Virus record (IMG/VR): IMGVR_UViG_3300036770_004539
Location: 1-45,707 of that record
Origin: a virus
DNA length: 45,707 nt
Strand: one strand, 5' to 3'
The notes beneath the pieces were generated by a model, which saw only the letters and a list, made by a program, of their open reading frames with translations, did not search any database and was not told the origin of the DNA. Shown here piece after piece: positions 24,270 through 31,719 of this stretch (positions are counted from its first letter, which is position 1; the number at the start of each line of letters is the position of its first letter). A program made the position numbers and the translations under genes.

Positions 24270-26014
24270 CCGATCAGCCTTTCGAGCAGCGATCCGGTGC
24301 CGGTGTCAGCTTCGGACAGCAGGCGCGCCGCGTCCGCGCCGTCGCGCGCCGCCGGCATCATCGCCGCCATGCGCTGGGCATTCTCCGCCTGCGCGCGCTC
24401 GGCGCGCATCGCCTCGACAGCCTTGGCATCGCGCATCCCGGCCGGGATCGCGCCGACGCGCTGCCAGTAATCGCGCACGATCGCGTCGGGATCGATGTTG
24501 TCCGCAGCGCCCGGGAACGCCGCCGCCATGTTGCCGACAAAGCTGACCGCCCGTTCGGTGCTGCTGATCCCCAGCATCTGTTGCGCCTGGGCAAGGATGC
24601 CGATGAAGTCGGTGCGGATCTCCGCATCCATCAGCTCTTCGGGCGGCGGAGGCAGGCTGTTGAGCAAGTCGCCACGCGCGGCGAGGATGTCGTGCACGCG
24701 ATCGTTCGCAACCTGCAGACCCTCGCCGTTGGCGCGATCGACCACCGGGCCGAGCTGGGTCAGCTGCTCTTCATGCCGCCGCGCAAGCTCTTCGACATTG
24801 CGCGGCTGCACCCCTTCCATGTTGGTGACAGCCATGAACAGATCGACGAACATCGCGCGATCGACCCCCTCGCGCGCATCGATCACGTCGTCGCGGAGAA
24901 TTTGGATCGTCCGATAGTCGAGCTCATAGACCGGCTTGATCCCGACGCTCATATCCGCCGCGGCGACGGTGGTATGCGCGCCGGGCAGCATGGAGTGCCT
25001 GCCAATCACAGGCGGCCCCCAGGTCGCGGGCTTGACGATCATGTCGGTCGCTTCGCCCTTGCGCTTCGCCTGCAGCTGCAGCGCGCGCATATCGGGCAGC
25101 GCGACCTTGCCCGGCCCGGTGCCCCAGATGTCCCCGGCCAGCGCTTCCCAGCGCGGCGCGCAGAACGGCTGCGAACGATAGCCCTCGATGCCAAGAAACG
25201 ACTTGCGATCCTCTTGCCCTGCTTCCCATTTGAGCGAGCGATAGGGCATGCCGATCTTGCCCAGCCGCCCGGGCAGATAGGCAGGGTTCGGCTCGATCAG
25301 CTGCTTGACCGTGAAGCGGCGCTCGTAATCGCTTCTATCCCACGCCTCCTTGACCGCACGGGTGACGCGCGACCAGTCGAGCTGCCGACTGTCAAAGCGA
25401 TCGGCGACGTGCGACGCCACCATCTGGCGCGTCGTCAGCGAATAGGTTCGGCACAGGCTGTCCGGCGTCAGGTCCGCGCCCAGCGCAATCCCATATTCGC
25501 CGAAGGTCAGCGCATGCGCGACCAGCGCCGGGCTGTCCTTGTCGTGCGCCTGAAACAGGACCGCGCCCGTGCCGAATGCTCCCATCTCAAGGAAGCAACA
25601 GAGCATCGCGTCATAAAAGTTCGACGACGCCAGCGCCGCGTCCATCAGCTTGTCATAGGCGGACAGCCAGACGCGCACGCCATAGCTGTCACCCAGCGCC
25701 TCATCCTCCAGCTTCGACTTGCGCCACGGTCGCGAGCGCGAAGCCATGCCGGAGAGCATGCCATTGCCCAGCGTCCGCATGCTGCGGATGCTGTGCCCGT
25801 CATAGAGGTTGACCTTGGTCGACGCGTTGCGCTGCTTGCCCTTGTGGCTCTCGACCAACGCGCGCGACCGCTGCGGCAGGCATAGCCCGGCGATCTCGTA
25901 GCAATCCGCGACGAGGTCGCTCGACGGCATCATCGCCTTGTGACGATGCTCCGCATGCTCGCGTGCCTTGTCATCCTCGGCGCGCCGCAGGGTCAGTGTA
26001 CCACCCTGGGCCAT
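24266..26014 (-). CDS. Portal protein (head-to-tail connector)
   Basis: 582 residues of the podovirus head-tail connector family. Features: an N-terminal RHKAMMPSSDLVADCYEIAG and LCLPQRSRA; LYDGHSIRSMRTLGNGMLSG; a conserved FLEMGAFGTGAVLFQ; and C-terminal helices with AQQMLGISSTERAVSFVGNM. Twelve copies should form the DNA entry channel at one capsid vertex. The ATG at 26014 overlaps the stop of the 57-residue gene (TGATG), so both are translated together. Confidence 0.9.
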   Translation of the reverse strand: MAQGGTLTLRRAEDDKAREHAEHRHKAMMPSSDLVADCYEIAGLCLPQRSRALVESHKGKQRNASTKVNLYDGHSIRSMRTLGNGMLSGMASRSRPWRKSKLEDEALGDSYGVRVWLSAYDKLMDAALASSNFYDAMLCCFLEMGAFGTGAVLFQAHDKDSPALVAHALTFGEYGIALGADLTPDSLCRTYSLTTRQMVASHVADRFDSRQLDWSRVTRAVKEAWDRSDYERRFTVKQLIEPNPAYLPGRLGKIGMPYRSLKWEAGQEDRKSFLGIEGYRSQPFCAPRWEALAGDIWGTGPGKVALPDMRALQLQAKRKGEATDMIVKPATWGPPVIGRHSMLPGAHTTVAAADMSVGIKPVYELDYRTIQILRDDVIDAREGVDRAMFVDLFMAVTNMEGVQPRNVEELARRHEEQLTQLGPVVDRANGEGLQVANDRVHDILAARGDLLNSLPPPPEELMDAEIRTDFIGILAQAQQMLGISSTERAVSFVGNMAAAFPGAADNIDPDAIVRDYWQRVGAIPAGMRDAKAVEAMRAERAQAENAQRMAAMMPAARDGADAARLLSEADTGTGSLLERLIG

Positions 26015-26187
26015 CAGACCCCAAGGACATTCGTGGTCGCGGCCGCGCCAGACATCGGCGCGATCATCGCCGCGCCATAGCCACGGCGGCGGCGGTCGCG
26101 ATCGGCCATGCGCAGGCCGATATCGCCACTCGGCGCGCGTGCCGACTGGCGTTCAGGGGGATTGGGAACGTCGGGCGTACCGCACAT
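26014..26187 (-). CDS. 57-residue arginine-rich protein before the portal
   Basis: Starts with ATG 26187, GGAGGTG lying 7 nt upstream. It reads MCGTPDVPNPPERQSARAPS, then an arginine-rich patch RMADRDRRRRGYGAAMIAP and a small C-terminal tail. Its stop overlaps the portal start. Short proteins with a CxxP start and a DRDRRRRGY-like patch occur at this position in other podoviruses. Function unknown; it may bind DNA or assist the portal. The RBS is inside a hairpin (see 26188-26213). Confidence 0.7.
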   Translation of the reverse strand: MCGTPDVPNPPERQSARAPSGDIGLRMADRDRRRRGYGAAMIAPMSGAAATTNVLGV

Positions 26188-26213
26188 GATGCCACCTCCA
26201 ATGAGGAGGCATC
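26188..26213 (-). promoter_or_regulatory. Hairpin masking the RBS of the head genes
   Basis: On the minus strand GATGCC-T-CCTC-ATTG-GAGG-T-GGCATC sits immediately before the ATG at 26187. The 3' arm contains the GGAGG Shine-Dalgarno. Ten base pairs with one T-T mismatch would block ribosome binding unless opened. That the hairpin acts as a switch is inferred. Confidence 0.55.
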
Positions 26214-26277
26214 ACTAAGGGGCGAGGGCTATACCCGGTCCGTCACGCACAATGCGCCCGGAAAAGCCCTTTTGCGA

Positions 26278-26733
26278 TTACAGACCGTTCAAAATGCGGA
26301 GCGCGCGATCCACCATCTTCTCGAGCTGATCCTCCAGCGTCGCGGCATCGGTCAGCCGAATGTTCGTCTGATCGGGCTGGCCGCGCAGCACCAGCTGGAG
26401 CGAGTCGAACGCAGAGTTCACAGTGACCTTGCACTCTGCCCCCACGCCGCCGAACGATCCGCCATTGTACTTCGGGTCGGGTATGATCAGCGTCACCGTC
26501 GCTCGCTTGTCGGCATACTTCGCAGGCGTCACCTTTGCCTGGATACCTGCGCCATCCAGTTCTGTGGCGGCGCGCTCTAGGACCGGCTGATAAATGTCTC
26601 GCGCACGTGCCAGAGCGATATCTGCCTCTCGTGCAGCCGCAGCCTCGCTCTCTGCAAGGCGCTTTCGAACGTATTCGTCGCGCTCAGTTACCTCAGCGCT
26701 GACCTGTCGCGCGATCTCACCAAAACGACCCAT
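26278..26733 (-). CDS. Hypothetical phage protein before the portal module
   Basis: 151 residues from ATG 26733 (MGRFGEIARQ), with AGGAG 9 nt upstream; a GTG six codons earlier contains that Shine-Dalgarno and is unlikely. The N-terminal half is a charged helix with AEVTERDEYVRKRLAESEAA, and the C-terminal half is beta-like, KRATVTLIIPDPKYNGGS, ending in a helix DQLEKMVDRALRILNGL. No family was recognised. It is in the head operon between the small HTH gene and the portal unit. Confidence 0.65.
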   Translation of the reverse strand: MGRFGEIARQVSAEVTERDEYVRKRLAESEAAAAREADIALARARDIYQPVLERAATELDGAGIQAKVTPAKYADKRATVTLIIPDPKYNGGSFGGVGAECKVTVNSAFDSLQLVLRGQPDQTNIRLTDAATLEDQLEKMVDRALRILNGL

Positions 26734-26805
26734 TCTGTTCTCCTGTCGCACACTGAACTTTGTGCCATGATCAGATCATCTCGCCGCAAAGCGATTGACG
26801 AAGGG

Positions 26806-26835
26806 GCCGCCGGACCCGCAGAAGAGCCCGGCGGC
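26806..26835. other. GC-rich hairpin without U tract
   Basis: GCCGCCGG (26806-26813) and CCGGCGGC (26828-26835) form a perfect 8-bp stem just past the stop of the HTH gene at 26849. No T run follows on either strand, so it is not called a terminator. It could slow exonucleases or polymerase. Confidence 0.4.
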
Positions 26836-26848
26836 AGGTTGGCGCGCG

Positions 26849-27037
26849 TTAGGCCGGGCTAAGCCCGGTGATATGAGCCCCACGCTTACCGGTGTTTACT
26901 TCGGACACGCGACCCTGATTGAGCCCAAGGTCGGCCGCAATATCATGCTGGTAATCGCCGCGACGGAGGCGAACCCAGATGGCGCGGATAATGTCGTCAG
27001 TCAGCTGGGCGCGCGTGCGCCCCTTCTTATGGGCCAT
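26849..27037 (-). CDS. Small HTH protein (62 residues)
   Basis: Starts with ATG 27037, with AAAGGAG at good distance upstream. The protein reads IIRAIWVRLRRGDYQHDIAA, then DLGLNQGRVSEVNTGKRG, a compact helix-turn-helix of the kind seen in short phage proteins that end after the recognition helix. It is likely a DNA-binding protein with a local target. It sits between a non-coding stretch and the head genes, so it may control late transcription. Target unknown. Confidence 0.72.
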   Translation of the reverse strand: MAHKKGRTRAQLTDDIIRAIWVRLRRGDYQHDIAADLGLNQGRVSEVNTGKRGAHITGLSPA

Positions 27038-27167
27038 CCTATTTCTCCTTTGAGATGGCTGCGATCAGGCGCTTGACGGGAGAGTCCGCCGGTGGAATAC
27101 CGCCACCACATCGGGTTTCTCCGGGCCTCGCGCGCCCAACCAGTTTTGCGAGGCTCATCCCGATCAG

Positions 27168-27198
27168 AAAGCCCTTCCGCCGGCCAGCGGGGGGCTTT
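27168..27198 (-). terminator. Possible terminator after the terminase unit
   Basis: AAAGCCC (27168-27174) pairs with GGGCTTT (27192-27198), with an inner CCGC/GCGG pairing. On the minus strand the stem ends in GGGCTTTCTG, with only a short T run. It would separate the terminase unit from the head unit. Weak by U-tract standards. Confidence 0.45.
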
Positions 27199-27398
27199 CG
27201 TCGTTTCGGGCATGACCAGACCCACCGTGGCCGGATTCCTCACCCTGAACAATACCATAAATGACAGGTAAGCGACTCGGTTCGTCGCTGATATGACTCG
27301 CTTCGCGGCACGACCGCAGCGGCAGAAATCCGCGACTCGGCCTGTTTTGTTCTCTCCCGGATTTGCAAGAGAACGTTGCGCGAACACGCAATCTTTCT

Positions 27399-27418
27399 TG
27401 TGGTTCATGTTAACCACA
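27399..27418. promoter_or_regulatory. 20-bp inverted repeat, possible operator
   Basis: TGTGGTT (27399-27405) and AACCACA (27412-27418) are perfect inverted arms around CATGTT. It does not resemble the repressor operators of this phage. It could bind another dimeric regulator, such as one of the small HTH proteins. Confidence 0.4.
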
Positions 27419-27457
27419 GATTTTTGAGTGCTGAACGCGCTTTCGAACCCAGCGCGG

Positions 27458-27694
27458 CTATCTCAGCTCCGCATGTCGCAGCACCGGCCCCGCACTCGCC
27501 CGCCGACGACGTGCCTCGACCTCCGCAAGCGCGCCCTCGACCTGCTCTTCGAGCGCCGCGTCGCCATGCGCCTCATACACCGCGATCTCGACCGACACGC
27601 TGCCCAACTCGTCGCCGTCGCGGAAGTCCGCGATCATCAGGTCGACACCATGCACCACTTGGCGGCGGACATTGATCAATCGCGAGCGGATCAC
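27458..27694 (-). CDS. Hypothetical 78-residue protein after the large terminase
   Basis: GTG 27694 overlaps the preceding stop (GTGA). The protein is mixed: RSRLINVRRQVVHGVDLMIA, then DFRDGDELGSVSVEIAVYEA, and a charged C-terminal helix EEQVEGALAEVEARRRRAS. No family was recognised. Frame use is supported by the tight overlap with the upstream small gene. Function unknown. Confidence 0.55.
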   Translation of the reverse strand: MIRSRLINVRRQVVHGVDLMIADFRDGDELGSVSVEIAVYEAHGDAALEEQVEGALAEVEARRRRASAGPVLRHAELR

Positions 27695-27957
27695 TGGTGC
27701 TCTCGCACCGCTTCGAGGAGTGCGCCCAACTCGGCGGCGCACAGGCTGTGAAAGCCAACCGGTGTTTCGGGATACCACTGGATTTGCCACATCTCATTCC
27801 GCTGGATGGCGAGCTGTCGCTGCGCCTCGCTCACCCAGTTCCAATGGCCATTCCGATCCTCCTCCTCGACGGTTGAGTAATATGAGAGGTGTTCGTTGTG
27901 CGTCAGGTGCAGCGAGCATTTGTGAGCGGGCAGCGCTGCCAAGAAATCGTCGATCAT
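27691..27957 (-). CDS. Hypothetical 88-residue protein after the large terminase
   Basis: The ATG at 27957 overlaps the terminase stop (TGATG); GGAG lies about 8 nt upstream. The sequence shows FLAALPAHKCSLHLTHNEHL, then YYSTVEEE, and WYPETPVGFHSLCAAELGAL. Histidines and cysteines suggest a small folded domain, but no family was recognised. Similar short proteins of unknown function follow terminase genes in other phages. Confidence 0.62.
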   Translation of the reverse strand: MIDDFLAALPAHKCSLHLTHNEHLSYYSTVEEEDRNGHWNWVSEAQRQLAIQRNEMWQIQWYPETPVGFHSLCAAELGALLEAVREHQ

Positions 27958-29489
27958 CAATTCAACTCCGAAAAGCGGTCGTAATGCGTCGCCTGCCCCG
28001 TGATGTAGCTGGCAGGATCCCGGCGCGCCGTGGTGCGCGGCGCGACCGGGAAGGCGAAGGTGCAGGCGAGTGCGTCGCCATCGTCGGGTGACGCCAGCCC
28101 ACGGGCTTTCATATGCGACTTCTTTTCCAGCGCGATCTCGGTCTCGCCGCCACCGGCATAGGTGTATTCGATCCCGGTCAGGTCATCCTCGATCACCTGC
28201 TCGTCGGGGATCACGCCCCCGGCTTTGAGCCAGCCGCGCATCGCCGCCCACATCATCGACCGCTTGTTGACCGTGTTGATATGGATACCGGCCGCCCACT
28301 CGACCGTCCCGCCTGTGCCGCCGAAATGCACCTCGAACACCGGCACGCTGTCCTTGAGCAGCTGGCGCAGGCGATCGATCACGCCGCCGCCGATGTTGCC
28401 GACATCGACCATGATCGCGTCGGGCTTCCACAATTCAGCCTGGAGCGCGACGTCGCCCGCCACCGTCATGCTGTCGATCTGGTGCCAGCGCTTCCACGGC
28501 CGCGTCCGTGCATCCTTGCCGCAGCGGATCGCCAGCGTGGAATGATCGCCGCCGAAGCGCGCACAGTCGACGCCGAAGATGAGCGGATCGGACAGCAACC
28601 CCTTGGGCACCGCCGCTGTGCGGGCGCGCTGCACGATGTCGGTCCCGATGAACTGCATCGAGGATGCGCTCGGGAATTGCCCCAGCACGCGCACCTTCAC
28701 GATGTCGCTGTCGATGCCATAAGCGACGACAAGGCTATTCAGATAGACCTTGTTCGTGCCCTCGACCGTGCGGCTGTCGATCTGGCGCGTGTGCCACAGG
28801 GCGCGGTTCTTGCCGAAGCACCAGCGGAATTCGCCGGTGTTCTTGGTCGGGTTGCCGAACGCGATCCAGATGATCTCGGTCTCTTCGTCGGTCAGCGCGC
28901 CGAGCGTGACCTCCCACACCTTGTCATCGATGCCCGATGCTTCGTCATAGATGACGACGATGCGCTTGCCCTTGTTATGCAAGCCCGCGAACGCCTCGGT
29001 ATTCTCTTTCGACCAGGTGACGGCGTCGAGCCGCCACTGATCCGCCCGTCCCTTCTCCAAGCTGACGATCGACTGCGCGTTGACCTTGAACCAGTGCGAG
29101 GTGACGGACATCTTCCGCCACTTCGAGATCTCCGGCATCGTCTTGGTGCGCAGCTGCGGTTCGGTGTTCGCGGTAACGACGACCTTGCAATCCTCGCAGG
29201 TATCGAGCGCCCAGTTGGAAATGAACGCAATGCAGGCCGACTTGCCGATGCCGTGGCCCGACGCGACCGCGATGCGCAGGGGCTGAAAGCGCGTCTCCGG
29301 GTTGGAGAGGTGATCGCCGATGATCTTGAGCGTGTCGCGCTGCCACACGCGCGGCCCCTTTTCCGGGAGCTTTTCGCTCTCCCACGGGAAGGCATAGTTG
29401 ACATAGCCCTCGGGATCGAAGGTGAAGGCCGCGATATCCTCGATCAGCGCGATCTCGGGATCGTCCTCAAGGTTCTGGCGCAGCTTCAT
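27957..29489 (-). CDS. terL: Terminase large subunit
   Basis: 510 residues. The ATPase half shows a Walker A-type ASGHGIGKS at 76-84 and a Walker B VVIYDEA ending at 184; the motor drives DNA into the prohead. The nuclease half carries FGVDCARFGGD at 305-315, with acidic metal ligands, and a late DDGDALA motif near residue 475, typical of the RNase H-like terminase nuclease. ATGA overlap with the small subunit. The sequence alone does not tell whether packaging is by headful or cos. Confidence 0.93.
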   Translation of the reverse strand: MKLRQNLEDDPEIALIEDIAAFTFDPEGYVNYAFPWESEKLPEKGPRVWQRDTLKIIGDHLSNPETRFQPLRIAVASGHGIGKSACIAFISNWALDTCEDCKVVVTANTEPQLRTKTMPEISKWRKMSVTSHWFKVNAQSIVSLEKGRADQWRLDAVTWSKENTEAFAGLHNKGKRIVVIYDEASGIDDKVWEVTLGALTDEETEIIWIAFGNPTKNTGEFRWCFGKNRALWHTRQIDSRTVEGTNKVYLNSLVVAYGIDSDIVKVRVLGQFPSASSMQFIGTDIVQRARTAAVPKGLLSDPLIFGVDCARFGGDHSTLAIRCGKDARTRPWKRWHQIDSMTVAGDVALQAELWKPDAIMVDVGNIGGGVIDRLRQLLKDSVPVFEVHFGGTGGTVEWAAGIHINTVNKRSMMWAAMRGWLKAGGVIPDEQVIEDDLTGIEYTYAGGGETEIALEKKSHMKARGLASPDDGDALACTFAFPVAPRTTARRDPASYITGQATHYDRFSELN

Positions 29490-30262
29490 TCGTCTCGCTT
29501 CGCCGCTGCCCGCTTGCGTGCCGCCGCGATCATCGCAGCGCGATCGGTGACGTTCACCTCCATCCGGTCCTTGAACAGGCCGAGGTAGCGCGCGACGTTA
29601 TCGAGCGCCTTGCCCTGATCCTGCATCTTGATCTCGAAGCCGTCGCGCGTCTGTTTGACGCCCGCATAGAGCGCACGCGCAGAGCCGGTCAGCTTGCGGC
29701 TATCGGCGGCATGGATATCGGGAACGCCCTCGCCGTCGCAGTTCGGGCAATCGACATGGGGCTCGCGATCCCGGCGAAAGCCATAACCGCCATCATCGTT
29801 CGGTAGCTTGGAGGCAATCGGCGCATCGCTGAGGATGCGGTCCATCCACGCGCGCGCCGTTTCGTCATCATCTCCAGCCTTCTTGCCCCGGTCGATCTGA
29901 TCCTTCGCAGCGGCCAGCGCTGCGGCAAATTCGTTCGCGTCCCGCCACTGATAGGCGTGACCCTCGCCGTGGCAGTAGCGACAACAGCGCCGGCGGAACT
30001 GGATCAGCTCATTGGGGTCGGCCGTCGCGATCTCCCACCACCGCTTGACGACATTCTCCGCGGTGATCTCCAGCTTCTCGCTGATCTTGGCGAGGCGCGC
30101 GTCGATGGCCTCTCGGACCTTAGGATTTTTTAGGAGCTGCGAAGCGTTCACGGCCGCCACGGAACCACGCGCGACATAACCTGCTCGCTCATAGGCGCGC
30201 TGGGCGTTGCGCTGAGGGTCCGCAAGATACTCGTCGACGAACCGACGTTGGCGGTCGTTCAT
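29486..30262 (-). CDS. terS: Terminase small subunit
   Basis: 258 residues of the Terminase_2 type. The N-terminal DNA-binding part has FVDEYLADPQRNAQRAYERA, then GYVARGSVAAVNASQLLKNP, a family hallmark. The middle holds cysteine pairs, C94/C97 (CRYC) with a following GEGH, and C171/C174 (CPNC) with GEG, which probably form a zinc ribbon, an addition seen in some phage small terminases. The C-terminal part is basic and helical. It recognises phage DNA and hands it to TerL. It is coupled to the DnaA-like gene upstream by ATGA overlap. Confidence 0.88.
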   Translation of the reverse strand: MNDRQRRFVDEYLADPQRNAQRAYERAGYVARGSVAAVNASQLLKNPKVREAIDARLAKISEKLEITAENVVKRWWEIATADPNELIQFRRRCCRYCHGEGHAYQWRDANEFAAALAAAKDQIDRGKKAGDDDETARAWMDRILSDAPIASKLPNDDGGYGFRRDREPHVDCPNCDGEGVPDIHAADSRKLTGSARALYAGVKQTRDGFEIKMQDQGKALDNVARYLGLFKDRMEVNVTDRAAMIAAARKRAAAKRDE

Positions 30263-30729
30263 CCAGCACCGCCGAAGTCGAACGCGACCTGCGCTGGCAA
30301 TTCAGGTTGCGGGCGCTCGATCGGCGGGAAGTCGAATGCGTTCTGGCGCCCCAGTGTGCGCCACGATCCGCGCAGCACCGCGCGCTCGCTGATCCGTTCG
30401 CACAGATCGACGAACGCCGGATCGGTGCGCCACAGCTCAAGCGCCTCGTCGAGGCTGCGCGTGATGCTCGAATGATCGCGGCACAGTGCCTTGCCGATCT
30501 CGGAGAAGGATGCGTTGGTATGGAACTTCGCCGACCACACGACCGCGCGGCGTTGGCGAAGCAAATCCGCGTCGCGATACTGGCTGCGCAGGTCCGCGAT
30601 GCGAAACGGATCGAAGTCGACGACGGCGAACACCATGCGACACACCTCGATCCGCGCCCCGCAATGGCGGGACAGCGCCTCGGGCGAGCCATAGCCGCCG
30701 CGATCGACCAGGATGCCCCCGCCCGCCAT
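30259..30729 (-). CDS. DnaA domain IV-like DNA-binding protein
   Basis: 156 residues. Residues about 57-98 (LRQRRAVVWSAKFHTNASFS, then EIGKALCRDHSSITRS) resemble the DNA-binding domain IV of DnaA, with RDHSSITRS in the place of the DnaA signature helix. The AAA+ domains of DnaA are absent. The C-terminal tail holds two near-identical patches, QNAFDF at 129-134 and QVAFDF at 147-152, that look like sliding-clamp-binding motifs. Between the Cro-like and small terminase genes, it may bind DnaA-box-like sites to control phage replication, host initiation or late genes. Confidence 0.72.
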   Translation of the reverse strand: MAGGGILVDRGGYGSPEALSRHCGARIEVCRMVFAVVDFDPFRIADLRSQYRDADLLRQRRAVVWSAKFHTNASFSEIGKALCRDHSSITRSLDEALELWRTDPAFVDLCERISERAVLRGSWRTLGRQNAFDFPPIERPQPELPAQVAFDFGGAG

Positions 30730-30731
30730 GG

Positions 30732-30959
30732 TCAGGCCGCGTCCGCGCGGATGTCTTGTCGCTGTGAGAGCAGCCGGTCCAGCGCTTCATTCATCTTGGC
30801 GATAGTCGAACCCTTGGCCTCGAAGCCGCGCGACGACCATCGGCATGGTGTCGAAGCCGCGACCTTTGCCTCGCGGCAAACATCCTTCATTGTGAAGGGG
30901 CTTTGGTTCACGCGCTCGATCAGCGCGGTCTCGGGCGATGTCTGTTGCGTCTCCGGCAT
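30732..30959 (-). CDS. Cro-like repressor
   Basis: 75 residues with a single helix-turn-helix: PFTMKDVCREAKVAASTPCR, then WSSRGFEAKGSTIAKMNEAL. It is small, divergent from the CI-type gene and separated from it by three operators, the classical Cro arrangement. Two operators (30971-30988 and 30993-31010) lie directly before its start. It is the first gene of the minus-strand transcript that continues into the terminase genes. Confidence 0.78.
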   Translation of the reverse strand: MPETQQTSPETALIERVNQSPFTMKDVCREAKVAASTPCRWSSRGFEAKGSTIAKMNEALDRLLSQRQDIRADAA

Positions 30960-30970
30960 GGCTAAACAGT

Positions 30971-30988
30971 AATAGCCATCACGCTAAT
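30971..30988. promoter_or_regulatory. Repressor operator O1
   Basis: AATAGC-CATCAC-GCTAAT: one arm matches the consensus ATTAGC-N6-GCTAAT and the other differs at one base. It lies 11 bp upstream of the Cro-like start and probably controls the minus-strand transcript. Confidence 0.72.
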
Positions 30989-30992
30989 CGTA

Positions 30993-31010
30993 AATAGCCC
31001 GCGCGCTAAT
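30993..31010. promoter_or_regulatory. Repressor operator O2
   Basis: AATAGC-CCGCGC-GCTAAT. It is centred 22 bp from O1, so the two lie on nearly the same face of the helix (two turns), which favours cooperative binding. Confidence 0.75.
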
Positions 31011-31054
31011 TTGGGACACCGCAACCCAGAATGCGCAAATCTGCACTGGACTTG

Positions 31055-31072
31055 ATTAGCGCGCGCGCTAAT
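31055..31072. promoter_or_regulatory. Repressor operator O3
   Basis: ATTAGC-GCGCGC-GCTAAT, a perfect palindrome that extends to 20 bp with flanking G/C. It ends 8 bp before the repressor ATG, where binding should limit repressor expression (autoregulation). Confidence 0.8.
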
Positions 31073-31080
31073 CAGCAGCT

Positions 31081-31716
31081 ATGAAGACAGCCCATCAACG
31101 CGACAAAGAGATGCTAATCGCGCTCGCGACGCATCTGGACAAGAACTTCACCACGATCGCGAAAGAGATTGGGGTAGCAGTGACGACGTTGACGCGCGTC
31201 GGGAACGGCAAGCGGCCTGGCAGGCTGAGCGTCGACACGATCGAAAAGCTCAAGGCCCGCTATCCCGACTATTTCGGCGACACCGAAGACATGGCGGCGG
31301 ACCCGGACTATGTCGAGATCGAGGTGCTGCCATCCTTCGCCGGCATGGGCGGCGGCGGCACCGGTGAGGGCGAGCCCGGCCGCGCCCTGCTGTCGCGCCA
31401 GCTCATAGAGGAACGCCTGCGCGGTCAGCCCGGCGACTTCATACTGATCGACGTGCGCGGCGATTCGATGGTCGATGCTGGTTATCTGCATGGCGACCAG
31501 ATCCTGTGCGATCGGCGCGACAAGGATCCGACACAGCCCGGGCCCTTCGCGCTCTATGACGGCGACGCCTATGTCGTGAAGCTGGTCGAGCGCGTCCCTG
31601 GCCGACGCGGCTGGCTTCGCATCTTCTCCGCCAACCAGCGCTACACCGAGTATGAGCGCGAAGAAAACGAGGCGCGACTGATCGGCCGCCCCGTGTGGTT
31701 GGGAAGAGCGCTTTAG
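31081..31716 (+). CDS. CI/LexA-type repressor with S24 peptidase domain
   Basis: 211 residues. The N-terminal HTH covers about residues 23-48 (FTTIAKEIGVAVTTLTRVGN). A glycine-rich linker carries an Ala87-Gly88 pair (SFAGMG) suited to self-cleavage. The C-terminal S24 domain shows the catalytic serine in GDSM (S129) and lysine in VVKL (K167). Such repressors are inactivated by RecA-stimulated autoproteolysis, so the prophage is probably SOS-inducible. Operators on both sides of the gene fit control of both the Cro transcript and the rightward early operon. Confidence 0.9.
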   Translation: MKTAHQRDKEMLIALATHLDKNFTTIAKEIGVAVTTLTRVGNGKRPGRLSVDTIEKLKARYPDYFGDTEDMAADPDYVEIEVLPSFAGMGGGGTGEGEPGRALLSRQLIEERLRGQPGDFILIDVRGDSMVDAGYLHGDQILCDRRDKDPTQPGPFALYDGDAYVVKLVERVPGRRGWLRIFSANQRYTEYEREENEARLIGRPVWLGRAL

Positions 31717-31719
31717 AAA

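Larger units (their letters stand above)
27038..27457. other. Non-coding interval with hairpins, about 420 bp
   Basis: No convincing gene. The longest frames lack an RBS or recognisable composition. It holds a hairpin at 27168-27198, a 20-bp inverted repeat at 27399-27418, a 6-bp inverted repeat GTTCTC/GAGAAC around 27339-27374, and a repeated GCGACTCGG near 27274 and 27331. Base composition is less GC-rich than the neighbours from 27240 to 27430. It may contain the late promoter for the head genes or a small RNA, but no clear -35/-10 pair is visible. Confidence 0.5.

Noticed and set aside
22115-26014. Diversity-generating retroelement, suggested by the BPP-1-like head module
   Set aside because: No reverse transcriptase gene and no template/variable repeat pair were seen; the tail fibre is of another type.
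26806-26835. Rho-independent terminator after the small HTH gene
   Set aside because: The 8-bp stem is perfect but no T run follows on either strand, so it is listed only as a hairpin.
27001-27417. 138-codon minus-strand frame in the non-coding interval
   Set aside because: It overlaps the well-supported HTH gene start and its RBS, lacks a Shine-Dalgarno and has patchy composition with no recognisable domain.
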